Assembly: GCF_004363245.1 (NCBI RefSeq)
Contig: NZ_SNYV01000016.1
Coordinates: 1-64,000 of the forward strand
DNA length: 64,000 bases
Direction: 5' to 3'
Source of the DNA: Sphingobacterium yanglingense
GTDB taxonomy: Bacteria > Bacteroidota > Bacteroidia > Sphingobacteriales > Sphingobacteriaceae
Every line of letters begins with the position of its first letter. The first letter of the stretch is position 1. The notes beneath the pieces were generated by a model. That model did not search any database. It was not told the DNA's origin and worked only from the letters and a program-made list of their open reading frames with translations. This document shows, one piece after another, positions 8,058 to 17,398 of this stretch. A program made the translations under genes and the position numbers.

Positions 8058-9197
8058 TTACAGCACTCCCTTTGTACTTGGCAACTGCATATTTTCTGCA
8101 TCCCGTCGTACCGCCTTTTTAATGGATTTAGCAAAAGCTTTAAAGACAGCTTCAATCTTATGATGCTCATTATCGCCTTCGGCTTTGATATTTAAATTAG
8201 CTTTCGCCGCATCTGAAAATGACTTAAAGAAATGGAAAAACATCTCTGTTGGCATATCTCCTATCTTCTCCCGCTTAAATTCAGCATCCCACACAATCCA
8301 ATTGCGACCACCAAAATCTAGAGCAACTTGCGCCAGACAGTCGTCCATTGGCAAAGTATATGCATATCGCTCGATACCCCGTTTATCTCCAAGCACCTTC
8401 AAAAACACTTCGCCCAAAGCTATACCTGTATCTTCAATGGTATGGTGCTCGTCTATATGCAAATCTCCTTTTGCGTGCACCGTCAGGTCAATAGCACCAT
8501 GCCGTGCAATCTGGTCTAGCATATGATCAAAAAACGGCAATCCCGTATGGATATCTGCCTTTCCAGAACCGTCTAGATTTACTTTAATATAAATATCTGT
8601 TTCATTGGTCTTCCGATAGTGCTCGGCTACCCTGGTATTCAGTTTCAAGAACTCATAAACAGCTTTCCAGTCAGAAGTCTCTAACGCAACGCAATCGTCT
8701 GTAATTTCAACTTGTTCCGCCTTACCCAATTCATCATTATTACGTAACCAGATAGCCTTTGCCCCCAAGTTTTGCGCAAGTTTTACATCATTGACCCGAT
8801 CACCTATAACAAAAGATTCACCAAGATTATATTTCGTCTCGTCAAAATATTCCGACAGCATACCTATTCCTGGCTTACGGGTTGCAGCATTTTCATGAGG
8901 AAAAGTTTTATCGATATGCTCTTTCCCAAAAATTACGCCCTCTGCTCTAAATGTATCTACGACAAAGTTATGTACTGGCCAAAAATTCTCTTCAGGATGT
9001 GATGCTGTGCCTAGACCATCTTGATTGGACACCAAGATAAGTTCAAAATCCAACTCGCGAGCAATACGTGGAAGGTACTGCAGAGCTCCGGGGTAAAACT
9101 TCAACTTTGCAAATGAATCAATCTGTTCATCTTCAGGCTCAAGAATAAGTGTCCCATCCCTGTCAATAAATAATACTCTCTTGATAATATCTTTCAT
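8058..9197 (-). CDS. hisB: Bifunctional histidinol-phosphatase / imidazoleglycerol-phosphate dehydratase
   Basis: A 379-residue two-domain enzyme for the dehydratase and phosphatase steps of histidine synthesis. Residues about 1-165 form a HAD phosphatase with the nucleophile pair Asp12 and Asp14 (FIDRDGTL) and the later motifs VSNQDGLG and IGDRVNDVKLA. Residues about 188-379 form IGPD with the metal-binding DEHHTIEDTGIALGE and NEHHKIEAVFKAFA. The loop FPHENAATRKPG lacks the cysteines that bind zinc in the E. coli phosphatase domain. hisC ends 7 nt before it, so the two are tightly coupled. Confidence 0.96.
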   Translation of the reverse strand: MKDIIKRVLFIDRDGTLILEPEDEQIDSFAKLKFYPGALQYLPRIARELDFELILVSNQDGLGTASHPEENFWPVHNFVVDTFRAEGVIFGKEHIDKTFPHENAATRKPGIGMLSEYFDETKYNLGESFVIGDRVNDVKLAQNLGAKAIWLRNNDELGKAEQVEITDDCVALETSDWKAVYEFLKLNTRVAEHYRKTNETDIYIKVNLDGSGKADIHTGLPFFDHMLDQIARHGAIDLTVHAKGDLHIDEHHTIEDTGIALGEVFLKVLGDKRGIERYAYTLPMDDCLAQVALDFGGRNWIVWDAEFKREKIGDMPTEMFFHFFKSFSDAAKANLNIKAEGDNEHHKIEAVFKAFAKSIKKAVRRDAENMQLPSTKGVL

Positions 9198-9204
9198 GAT
9201 TTAT

Positions 9205-10257
9205 TTAGCTGTAAAATTGTTTAATGGCTCCGATCAGTTTTTTATTATCCTCAGTTGTTCCTATTGTGATACGTAGACAGCCCTCGCACAACTCCACCTT
9301 CGAGCGGTCTCTTACAATGATTCCTTGACTGACCAAAAAATTATACAGCTCACGGGGCTCTTCCAATCGGGCCAAGATAAAATTGGCGTCAGATGGCGTA
9401 ATATGCGCAATCTGCGCTATAGTAAGAAGCTCCTGTACGAGCAATTCCCGTTCTGAGACTGTTTGTTGGATCCAACTATTGACTGTATCTACGTTCTCCA
9501 ACGCTTGCAATACCAAATCCTGAGTTGCTTGATTAATATTATAAGGAGGTTTGATCCTATTGAATACCCGGATAATTTCTTTACTGGCAAATGCCATCCC
9601 CAACCGCAATGCGGCTAATCCCCAAGCTTTGGATAGGGTCTGAAGAATGACCAAGTTAGGATATTCGGCCAGTTCTTGTGTAAATGAGCGTTGTTTTGAA
9701 AAATTAATGTAAGCTTCGTCGATGACAACCAATCCTTTGAAATGTGTCAGAATCGTTTCTATATCTTGACGGTTTATACTATTCCCTGTAGGATTATTGG
9801 GCGAACAGATAAAAATCATCTTAGTATGCATGTCTAATGCCTCAGCAATACCATCTAAGTCCAATTGATAGTCTGCCGTTAGATTGACTTTACGAATCTG
9901 TACATCGTTGATATTGGCTGATACTTCGTACATACCATAAGTAGGTGGCACTAAAACCACATTATCTACCCCAGGCTTACAAAAGGCACGGTACAATATA
10001 TCGATGGCTTCGTCACTACCATTGCCTAAAAAAATATGGTCTGCCGGCACACCTTTGATTTTGGCCAGCTTTTCTTTCACTTGATGTTGTAGCGGATCTG
10101 GATAACGGTTGTAATGATGATCCAATGGTGAACCAAAAGCATTTTCATTAGCATCTAATAATACAGACGCTTCTCCTTTAAATTCATCTCTTGCGGAGGA
10201 ATAAGGGACTAGTTTTTTGATATTGTCCCTTAGTAGGTTATCTAAGTTGAAAGACAT
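9205..10257 (-). CDS. hisC: Histidinol-phosphate aminotransferase
   Basis: A 350-residue fold-type I PLP enzyme that transfers the amino group of glutamate to imidazole acetol phosphate. The PLP lysine is Lys210 (TLSKAWGLAALRLG). Other family residues are Asn154 and Asn155 (CSPNNPTG), Asp180 and Tyr183 (VIDEAYINF), and the YPDP motif near residue 52. It is the first his gene of the run and follows rnz by 54 nt on the same strand. hisG and hisD, which usually precede hisC, are not here. Confidence 0.96.
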   Translation of the reverse strand: MSFNLDNLLRDNIKKLVPYSSARDEFKGEASVLLDANENAFGSPLDHHYNRYPDPLQHQVKEKLAKIKGVPADHIFLGNGSDEAIDILYRAFCKPGVDNVVLVPPTYGMYEVSANINDVQIRKVNLTADYQLDLDGIAEALDMHTKMIFICSPNNPTGNSINRQDIETILTHFKGLVVIDEAYINFSKQRSFTQELAEYPNLVILQTLSKAWGLAALRLGMAFASKEIIRVFNRIKPPYNINQATQDLVLQALENVDTVNSWIQQTVSERELLVQELLTIAQIAHITPSDANFILARLEEPRELYNFLVSQGIIVRDRSKVELCEGCLRITIGTTEDNKKLIGAIKQFYS

Positions 10258-10311
10258 ATTTTTTGTCCATTAAAATTGAGGTGTAAAGATGGTTAAAAAT
10301 TTAGAGAATCA

Positions 10312-11223
10312 CTAAACTTTATACCAATTACCCTCAAAAGAAAGGACACTTTCATCAAACACCTCTTTTGCCTCTTCCAACAGTGGTGTCAAATCCTTAT
10401 AACGCGCTGAATAATGCCCCATTAGAAGTCGTTTCACACCTGCTTGTACAGCTACTTGCGCCGCTTCCAGACTCGTACTATGAAATGTCTCTACCGCTCT
10501 CTCCAAAAAACTATGATCGAAGGTAGTTTCATGGTACAAGAGATTTACCCCTTCTATGGCCTCCATATAGCCAGAAAAAGCACGCGTATCCGAACAATAC
10601 GCATAGCTTCTAGAAGCTGGAGCAGGCTTAGTCAACTCTGCTGCCCGGTATACAGTACCATCCAAATCCGTACAATCGACCCCTTTCTTAAGTTGTTGAA
10701 AAAAGACTGTCGGAATATTCATTCCCCCTATTTTCTCTGGGATCAAAGAAGCCGCTCGAGCACCTTCGTCAAAACGAAAGCCTGTCGTAGGAACTCGATG
10801 CTGTAACGGAAATGACCGTACAGTCAGCATTTGAGATTTCATAATTACCTCCTCCACATCGGGATTAGTAGCATGAAACACCAAATTATAGCGCAACGTA
10901 GTGTCTGAATGTTTAAATTGCAGATGGAGAATATCTAAAAGCGGAGCCGGCCCATGTAAATGCAACTCCGACTTACGTCCTGTCAGATTCATGGAAGACA
11001 ACAAGCCCACCAATCCTAAATAATGATCTCCATGCAGGTGACTTATAAATATCCGGGATATTTTATTACTCTTAATTCCATAGCGATGCATTTGCATCTG
11101 CGTCCCTTCACCGCAATCGATTAGGAATAGCTGCTCATTAAAATTTAGGACCTGTGCCGTAGGGTGGCGTTCGTATATAGGAGTAGCCGAACTGTTCCCT
11201 AGGACTAAGACTTCAAACCGCAT
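10312..11223 (-). CDS. rnz: Ribonuclease Z
   Basis: A 303-residue metallo-beta-lactamase-fold endonuclease that trims the 3' end of tRNA precursors. The zinc motif SHLHGDHYLGL (His62, His64, Asp66, His67) is intact. The N-terminal LGNSSATP and IDCGEGTQ, the YCSDTRAF segment near residue 209, YHETTF, and LLMGHYSARY near the end are typical of RNase Z. It starts 3 nt after the STAS gene stop. CCA is not encoded on the tRNA in this window, which fits a need for 3' trimming and CCA addition. Confidence 0.95.
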   Translation of the reverse strand: MRFEVLVLGNSSATPIYERHPTAQVLNFNEQLFLIDCGEGTQMQMHRYGIKSNKISRIFISHLHGDHYLGLVGLLSSMNLTGRKSELHLHGPAPLLDILHLQFKHSDTTLRYNLVFHATNPDVEEVIMKSQMLTVRSFPLQHRVPTTGFRFDEGARAASLIPEKIGGMNIPTVFFQQLKKGVDCTDLDGTVYRAAELTKPAPASRSYAYCSDTRAFSGYMEAIEGVNLLYHETTFDHSFLERAVETFHSTSLEAAQVAVQAGVKRLLMGHYSARYKDLTPLLEEAKEVFDESVLSFEGNWYKV

Positions 11224-11226
11224 CTG

Positions 11227-11601
11227 TTATTTACCTCCTATCAAGTCACGCTGAATCTCATTTCCGAAGATAAGGTCCTCAGCTTCACTTAGGTTTTTGA
11301 CAATGGTAAAAAAGGCATCAAGATGTGCGACTTTCAATATCTGCCTTACAGCAGGCGTCAATCCAGTAATGATAAACATTCCATCAGCTCCTTGGCACAA
11401 ACGATCAGCCAACAATCCCATACGCACGCCCTCTTCACAGATATCCTGAACCTGCGACAGGTCCAGCACAATATTACGCTGTCCCGACGTGTTACGAAGC
11501 ATAAATTCTCCTTTAAGAAAAGCCGCGGCTGCAGCATCCAAATTAGAAGTAAGTGGCTCAATAACAACGTATCGCTCGTGCTTATCAATAGTATAACGCA
11601 T
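11227..11601 (-). CDS. STAS-domain protein (anti-sigma factor antagonist-like)
   Basis: A 124-residue single STAS domain, the fold of SpoIIAA-type anti-anti-sigma factors. The start MRYTIDKHERYVVIEP is 13 nt after the purC stop and is preceded by AAAGAG. A longer start inside purC is less likely. The segment VLDLSQVQDICEEGV aligns with the SpoIIAA switch region, but the serine or threonine that is normally phosphorylated is replaced by Cys-Glu-Glu. No kinase or sigma factor gene is near. The partner is unknown, and phosphorylation control of the usual type looks unlikely. It starts between purC and rnz and seems co-transcribed with them. Confidence 0.8.
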   Translation of the reverse strand: MRYTIDKHERYVVIEPLTSNLDAAAAAFLKGEFMLRNTSGQRNIVLDLSQVQDICEEGVRMGLLADRLCQGADGMFIITGLTPAVRQILKVAHLDAFFTIVKNLSEAEDLIFGNEIQRDLIGGK

Positions 11602-11614
11602 ATCTTTATTCTCT

Positions 11615-12559
11615 TTATAATTTTTCCAACGCCGCATTCACATTACGTTCGACGCGCTCCAAAACATCTTCCTCGGCAGCGTACTCAAAGCGTTCCCCTG
11701 TAATATACTCATAAAGTTCGATATACCGCGCAGATATCGAATCCACGATTTCATCTGTCATTTCAGGCACCTGTTGTCCTTCTTTACCCTGAAACCCATT
11801 CTCGATCAACCACTGACGCACAAACTCTTTAGACAGTTGCTTTTGAGGTTCGCCAGCAGCCTGACGCTCTTCATATCCTTCTACATAAAAGTAACGAGAA
11901 GAATCTGGTGTATGGATTTCGTCAATTAGATAAATCACCCCATCTTTCTTTCCAAATTCATACTTCGTATCTGCCAAGATAAGTCCTCTCTCCTGAGCAA
12001 TCTCTACTCCACGCTGATATAATGCATGAGCATACTTCTCCAATTGCTCGTAGTCTTCTACACTTACGATCCCCTGCTTCAAGATTTCCGCTTTGGAAAT
12101 ATCCATATCATGTCCCACTGCCGCTTTTGTCGTTGGTGTAATAATAGGTTGCGGCAATTTATCATTCTCTTTTAGTCCTTCTGGAAGTATCTCTCCACAG
12201 AGCTCACGTCCGCCTTCACGATAGGTACGCCAAGCATGTCCAGAAAGATATCCACGGATTACCATTTCTACTTTAAAAGGCTCACACATCTGTCCGATGG
12301 TCACCGAAGGATCAGGAACAGTAATCACCCAATTAGGTAAAATATCAGCCGTTGCCTTCAAAAACTTAGCAGCAATCTGATTTAAAACCTGCCCTTTAAA
12401 GGGGATAGCCCGAGGGAGTACCACGTCAAATGCCGAAATGCGGTCAGATGCCACCATTACTAAATACTTACTATCTATAGTATAGACATCCCTGACCTTA
12501 CCTCTGTAAAAAGAGGTCTGTTTATTAAAATTAAAATGGGTTTCTTTTATTGCACTCAT
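11615..12559 (-). CDS. purC: Phosphoribosylaminoimidazole-succinocarboxamide synthase
   Basis: A 314-residue SAICAR synthase, which joins aspartate to CAIR in purine synthesis using ATP. The family sequences YRGKVRDVY near the N-terminus, SDRISAFDVVLPRAIP, RGYLSGHAWRTY, and LIDEIHTPDSSRY are all present. It is the longer eukaryote-like form (about 300 residues) common in Bacteroidota, not the 240-residue E. coli form. It starts 31 nt after phoH and ends 13 nt before the STAS gene. Confidence 0.97.
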   Translation of the reverse strand: MSAIKETHFNFNKQTSFYRGKVRDVYTIDSKYLVMVASDRISAFDVVLPRAIPFKGQVLNQIAAKFLKATADILPNWVITVPDPSVTIGQMCEPFKVEMVIRGYLSGHAWRTYREGGRELCGEILPEGLKENDKLPQPIITPTTKAAVGHDMDISKAEILKQGIVSVEDYEQLEKYAHALYQRGVEIAQERGLILADTKYEFGKKDGVIYLIDEIHTPDSSRYFYVEGYEERQAAGEPQKQLSKEFVRQWLIENGFQGKEGQQVPEMTDEIVDSISARYIELYEYITGERFEYAAEEDVLERVERNVNAALEKL

Positions 12560-12590
12560 CGTATTAAATCGCCCTATTGTTTATATAGTA

Positions 12591-13574
12591 TTAATTATTT
12601 GCTTTCAAATCTCCGTAGGCCTCCAAAATACGTTTCACCAATTTATGCCGAACCACATCGCTCCCTGTCAGGTATACGATATCGATTCCACTGATGTTGT
12701 CTAATAGTTTAATCGCAGTAGCTAGACCTGATTGAGACTTCTTAGGAAGGTCTATTTGGGTAAGGTCTCCGGTAACAATAAATTTGGCTGTCGGTCCCAT
12801 ACGGGTTAAAAACATTTTGAGCTGCATATCAGTAGCATTCTGCGCCTCATCCAATATCACAAAGCAATTATCCAAGGTACGACCACGCATAAAAGCTAGA
12901 GGTGCCACTTCTATTGTCCGGTTTTCCAAATATCCTTTCAATTTCTCAACAGGAATCATATCATCCAATGCATCATAGAGCGGTCTTAAATAAGGGTCCA
13001 CCTTCTCCTTTAGATCTCCTGGTAAAAAACCTAGATTCTCTCCTGCTTCTACAGCAGGGCGAGTTAAGATAATTCGTTTAATTTCCTTATTACGCAATGC
13101 CCGAACAGCCAATGCAACAGCAGTATAAGTTTTACCTGTACCGGCCGGTCCTACAGCAAAAAGGATATCATTCTTATTGATGCTATCCACCATCTTACGC
13201 TGGTTGGGTGTCCGCGCACGAACAATCAAACCATTAGGACCATATACAATGGGTTCTCCCTTGAGTCCACCCTGCGGACCATCCTCTTGCTTATCTTTGT
13301 CCACCGGACGTTGTTCGCTTGGAGGAATTCCCAATAACTCTTCCAATTCCAAACCACCCAAAGCATTGTATTTGATGACATGATCCGTAATGGCTGAAAA
13401 CACAGATTCAAACAAGCGCTGCTCCGCTTCTTCTCCCAATACTTTAAGCTCTGTCCCCCTTGCAATCAAACGTATCTTAGGAAATCTATTTTTGATAGAT
13501 TCAAAATTCTCGTTTTGAGCTCCCCACAGAGAGACCAAATTAACGTTGTCCAAATTGATGATTAATTCGCTCAA
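12591..13574 (-). CDS. phoH: PhoH-family ATPase
   Basis: A 327-residue cytoplasmic P-loop ATPase. The Walker A motif GPAGTGKTYTA is near residue 143 and the Walker B motif FVILDEAQNA near residue 238. A KH-like N-terminal region covers about residues 20-85. PhoH proteins are thought to act on RNA, possibly as helicases; the exact role is not settled. It is the first gene of the minus-strand run and is divergent from the SAM hydrolase gene, so its promoter lies in 13575-13958. Confidence 0.92.
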   Translation of the reverse strand: MSELIINLDNVNLVSLWGAQNENFESIKNRFPKIRLIARGTELKVLGEEAEQRLFESVFSAITDHVIKYNALGGLELEELLGIPPSEQRPVDKDKQEDGPQGGLKGEPIVYGPNGLIVRARTPNQRKMVDSINKNDILFAVGPAGTGKTYTAVALAVRALRNKEIKRIILTRPAVEAGENLGFLPGDLKEKVDPYLRPLYDALDDMIPVEKLKGYLENRTIEVAPLAFMRGRTLDNCFVILDEAQNATDMQLKMFLTRMGPTAKFIVTGDLTQIDLPKKSQSGLATAIKLLDNISGIDIVYLTGSDVVRHKLVKRILEAYGDLKANN

Positions 13575-13958
13575 ATTATTATGGTTTTTAGTTTAAAATG
13601 TAACACGTACCATGACCTGCTTTGTTAATTTATCACACCGAATATTATTCGTGTCTATTTTATTCTCAAGGGCATAACTACCACATCACGGTCAAGAGCC
13701 TGTAGCTTATCCAACATGGATATTTCCGCAGATAAATATAGATAAGATTTTCAATTTGTATAATGCAAAAACATTCTTATCTAAGCAAATTATATTCAAA
13801 AATACAAACTAATATTTTTACATCTATCGAATGTGAAAAATATTCATTATTTTAAAGGCGAACGGCCTTTATGAGCACTAGTTTTACTAACTTTGTCTTT
13901 ACTTTTTTCAAAAAAACAATAGTTTCAGGGCACGTTTTTAGGACAACGGGCTGTTAAT
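13575..13958. promoter_or_regulatory. Divergent promoter region between phoH and the SAM hydrolase gene
   Basis: No gene seen in these 384 bases. On the plus strand TAACTTTG (13888-13895) matches the Bacteroidota -7 box and lies 63 nt before the SAM hydrolase start, but no good -33 box is present at the usual distance. Just upstream is a small hairpin, AAAGGC (13854-13859) with GCCTTT (13865-13870). A near-palindrome, ACACCGAAT with ATTCGTGT (13635-13654), might be a regulator site for phoH. No phoH promoter box was found with confidence. Confidence 0.4.
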
Positions 13959-14741
13959 ATGGGAGTAATAACATTAACAACAGATTTAGGTTACCGCGAT
14001 TTTTATCAGGCGGCATTGAAAGGGAGCATAATATCATTGTTGCCCAATGTGCGTTTAATAGATATCACACATGAGATTCCCTCTTTCAACATACAGCACG
14101 CTGCTTTTATCCTTCAGAACGCATATCATTATTTCCCAAAAGAGACAGTACACCTCATTGGTATCGATACCGTCTTTCAAGAAAACTGTCGCTATATCGC
14201 TATGAAGTTTGACGGGCACTACTTCGTCGGTGCCGACAATGGTATATTTAGCATCATCCTGGGTGAAAAAAAAGCAGAACAGCTCTTCGAAATTGAGATG
14301 ATGCAAGACCTTCGGTTTTTGCACTTTCCACTGGCCGACATCCTTGTAAAAGCGACCTGCCATATTGCCGAAGGAAACCCTATTGAAGACTTAGGCTCGC
14401 CAATAGATACGCCACTACAAAAAGTAACTTTATTGCCAATCATAGAGAACAGCTTTATCAAAGGACATGTTTCCTACATAGACTCTTTTGGAAACGTCAT
14501 CTCCAACATCAGCAAAGATCTCTTCAATCAGGTTCAAAAAGGAAGAAACTTCATTCTACACTTCAAACGGAACGAAACGATCAACAAAATGAGTTGGCAC
14601 TACAATGAGGTATCTGAAGGTGAGAAACTATGTCTGTTTGGTATATCCGATTACCTTGAAATTGCTATTAATAAAGGACACGCCAGCAATTTATTGGGTT
14701 TATATGCAGATGAAACCATAATGGTTGAATTTTTGGACTGA
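13959..14741 (+). CDS. S-adenosyl-L-methionine hydrolase (DUF62 / SAM hydroxide adenosyltransferase family)
   Basis: A 260-residue protein of the DUF62 family, which is related to the fluorinases and splits SAM into adenosine and methionine using hydroxide. The N-terminal ITLTTDLGYRDFYQAALKG and the sequence FVGADNGIFS match the family. The usual DPGVG segment reads IDTVFQENCR, keeping the Asp and a following Arg; the conserved His region reads LHFPLAD with two extra residues before the Asp. The C-terminal domain has GHVSYIDSFGNVISNI. The physiological role is not known for most members. It heads the plus-strand genes and is followed 15 nt later by a coiled-coil protein gene. Confidence 0.88.
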   Translation: MGVITLTTDLGYRDFYQAALKGSIISLLPNVRLIDITHEIPSFNIQHAAFILQNAYHYFPKETVHLIGIDTVFQENCRYIAMKFDGHYFVGADNGIFSIILGEKKAEQLFEIEMMQDLRFLHFPLADILVKATCHIAEGNPIEDLGSPIDTPLQKVTLLPIIENSFIKGHVSYIDSFGNVISNISKDLFNQVQKGRNFILHFKRNETINKMSWHYNEVSEGEKLCLFGISDYLEIAINKGHASNLLGLYADETIMVEFLD

Positions 14742-14756
14742 GACAAATCATAACTC

Positions 14757-15287
14757 ATGAAATACACGCTGCTTATATATCTCCTACTATATAGCTTAGC
14801 GCTTATAGCATCATCAACAGACTCTATTTCATTCGAGGCTCAGCGAAATCGGGTCAATGAATTACTCGACCAACGGAGTAAGCGCTTTGGTGATTACACC
14901 CAATCCCTAGAGCAGAAGACGGGTGTCTTTGGCTTATTCAAAACCAAAAACGACATGCAGAAGTCAATAGACATTTTAAAATCTGTAGTCATCAACGACA
15001 ATGCGATATTCCTCGAAACACGAAAACTCCTCAACCTAAAAGATAGCGAAGCAGCGCATTTTCAGACACTCGCTAAAGAGTACGACCAGCAAATAACTGC
15101 CTTCATGAAGACAATATCCAAGCTGCAGGCTGAAAACGAACATTTAAGGGAGAATATCAAAACCTTGGAGGAGGAAGACCATCAAGACAATAAATACCAA
15201 TATATCGTGTTTGTAATTCTCCTCCTAGCAGGAGTCCTATTTTTCGTATACAAACGTCGTAAAACGCAAAATGTGACGAAAGTTTGA
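14757..15287 (+). CDS. Coiled-coil membrane protein of unknown function
   Basis: A 176-residue protein with an N-terminal signal or anchor segment (residues 1-18), a helical region with a coiled coil at about residues 95-140, and a C-terminal transmembrane helix at about 148-166 followed by basic residues (YKRRK). This suggests an exported domain held in the inner membrane with a short cytoplasmic tail. No family is recognised. It is 15 nt downstream of the SAM hydrolase gene and probably in the same transcript. Confidence 0.65.
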   Translation: MKYTLLIYLLLYSLALIASSTDSISFEAQRNRVNELLDQRSKRFGDYTQSLEQKTGVFGLFKTKNDMQKSIDILKSVVINDNAIFLETRKLLNLKDSEAAHFQTLAKEYDQQITAFMKTISKLQAENEHLRENIKTLEEEDHQDNKYQYIVFVILLLAGVLFFVYKRRKTQNVTKV

Positions 15288-15353
15288 TAAGGCGACTACT
15301 TTATATCATTACATTTGTCAGTTGGAACAAAAAAGCTTATAAGATTATAAACA

Positions 15354-17192
15354 ATGGCTAGACCAAGATTGAACAGTGGCGATTCGCATTCCGATGATTT
15401 ACCCAAGCCCAAATTAAACAAAGAACTACTTAAAAAGGCTACTCAGATTTTATCTTATCTAAAACCTTACAAAGGTAAGTTTATTTTAGGCATGATCTTC
15501 CTGATCCTATCTAGTTTGACGATGCTCACTTTTCCAGCATTACTGGGAGCTATGATTGATGCTGCGCAAGGAAAACAAACCTACCCTTGGCTTGAATCAA
15601 GCGTACTTTTCATAGGTGGGCTATCATTAGTGATCCTATCATTTCAATCTATCATGTCTTTTTTTCGCATTCGTCTATTTGTCGAAATTGCAGAAAAAGC
15701 ATTGGCTAGCATCCGTAGAGAGTCCTATCTAAAGTTAATCACCCTTCCTATTGACTTCTTTGCCAACCGCAGAGTTGGAGAATTGAACAGCAGACTGTCG
15801 GCCGATTTATCACAAATCCAAGACATCATGACAACCACGCTCGCTGAAATAATCAGACAGACGATCAGTCTAGTCATCGGAGTTCTCCTCCTAATCATTG
15901 TATCCCCCAAGCTGGCATTGATGAATTTATGCATCTTACCCATTCTTGTCGTCACAGCTATTTTCTTTGGCCGATTCATACGGAACCTTTCAAAACAGAC
16001 ACAAGATCAGCTTGCTGACTCGAACAGTATCGTCCAAGAGACCCTTCTTGGCATATCCAATGTCAAGGCATTTGTAAATGAGTACTATGAAGCACACCGA
16101 TACAGTAAAAAACTAGATAATGTCGTGAATCTTTCGGTTAAAGCAGCAACCTACCGAGGTTTATTTGCTTCATTTATCATCTTCTGTATATTCGGTGCAG
16201 TTATCGCTGTCATCTGGTATGGAGCGTCATTAGTCGCTGCAGGAGAAATTACTGTAGGAGACTTGACCACCTACATCCTATACTCTATGTTTGTTGCTGG
16301 TTCGATGGGCAGCTTCCCTGAACTATATGCGGGACTACAAAGAGCATTAGGCTCCAGCGAACGTGTTATAGAAATACTTAATGAAAACACAGAAGATATC
16401 AAGGTAACCGAAGAGGATAAAAATATCAAACGGCATATCATGGGCAAACTAACATTCAACCAAGTCAGCTTTGCCTATCCTTCACGTCCAGAATGCAACA
16501 TTCTGAATGAAATTTCGTTTACAGCCGATGCTGGACAAAAAATAGCCATAGTAGGCCCTAGTGGTGCCGGTAAATCTACAATAGCTTCTTTAATACTTCA
16601 GTTCTATCAGCCTTCCTCCGGTGAAATCCGTTATGACGAAATACCAGCTTCCAGCTTTGCCATCACGGATATACGAAACCAAATAGGCATTGTACCTCAA
16701 GATGTATTGCTTTTTGGGGGCACTATACGGGAAAACATTAATTATGGAAAGCTAGATGCGAATGCTGAAAGCGTTATTGAAGCTGCCAAACGGGCAAATG
16801 CACATGACTTTATCATGGGATTTCCAGACGGCTACGACACCATGGTCGGTGAAAGAGGGGTTAAACTGTCCGGAGGCCAACGCCAACGTATCGCCATAGC
16901 ACGAGCATTACTAAAAGATCCAGCTATCCTTATATTAGATGAAGCGACTTCGTCCTTAGATTCCGAATCAGAAAGACTGGTCCAAGAGGCGCTGGAAGAG
17001 CTCATGAAAAACAGAACATCAATTATTATTGCCCACCGTCTCTCTACGATAAAGAATGCAGACAACATCCTGGTAATCGACGAAGGTAGAGTGGCAGATT
17101 TTGGCAACCATGTCGAACTCCTGTCAAAAGGCTCTGGACTGTACCACCACCTTTACACCCTACAATCCAGTCAGAAAAGTCTAACACAATAA
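15354..17192 (+). CDS. ABC exporter, fused permease and ATPase (MsbA/BmrA-like)
   Basis: A 612-residue half-transporter that works as a dimer. Residues about 35-330 hold six transmembrane helices; residues about 360-600 form the nucleotide-binding domain. Walker A GPSGAGKST is near residue 401, the signature LSGGQRQRIAIARALL near 503, Walker B AILILDEATSSLD near 525, and the switch His in IIAHRLSTI. The Q-loop GIVPQDVLLF is present. This family exports lipids, lipid A or hydrophobic drugs; the substrate cannot be told from sequence. The start is 66 nt after the preceding gene, so it may have its own promoter. Confidence 0.92.
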   Translation: MARPRLNSGDSHSDDLPKPKLNKELLKKATQILSYLKPYKGKFILGMIFLILSSLTMLTFPALLGAMIDAAQGKQTYPWLESSVLFIGGLSLVILSFQSIMSFFRIRLFVEIAEKALASIRRESYLKLITLPIDFFANRRVGELNSRLSADLSQIQDIMTTTLAEIIRQTISLVIGVLLLIIVSPKLALMNLCILPILVVTAIFFGRFIRNLSKQTQDQLADSNSIVQETLLGISNVKAFVNEYYEAHRYSKKLDNVVNLSVKAATYRGLFASFIIFCIFGAVIAVIWYGASLVAAGEITVGDLTTYILYSMFVAGSMGSFPELYAGLQRALGSSERVIEILNENTEDIKVTEEDKNIKRHIMGKLTFNQVSFAYPSRPECNILNEISFTADAGQKIAIVGPSGAGKSTIASLILQFYQPSSGEIRYDEIPASSFAITDIRNQIGIVPQDVLLFGGTIRENINYGKLDANAESVIEAAKRANAHDFIMGFPDGYDTMVGERGVKLSGGQRQRIAIARALLKDPAILILDEATSSLDSESERLVQEALEELMKNRTSIIIAHRLSTIKNADNILVIDEGRVADFGNHVELLSKGSGLYHHLYTLQSSQKSLTQ

Positions 17193-17398
17193 AAACTAAA
17201 ACCGTTACTTTCGGTTAAAATTTGTTAATCCATTTTCCCAGAAAACTTTTTGGAACGATGGTTGTTTATTGATTATAAAAACGAACTGAAAAATAAACAA
17301 ATATGTAGTCATGAAACGACCAGAATTATTCAAATCAAACAGAGGTAGGGATACATCTGATCGCTTCATCATCACTTTAAAAAACAAATTTTATAAAG

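Noticed and set aside
10444..10806. A 120-codon plus-strand ORF opposite rnz
   Set aside because: It lies inside an intact rnz gene, and its Arg/Ser-rich protein looks like a frame shadow.
17200..17216. A short hairpin (AACCG with CGGTT) after the ABC exporter
   Set aside because: The 5-bp stem is weak and no proper run of T follows, so a terminator is not supported.
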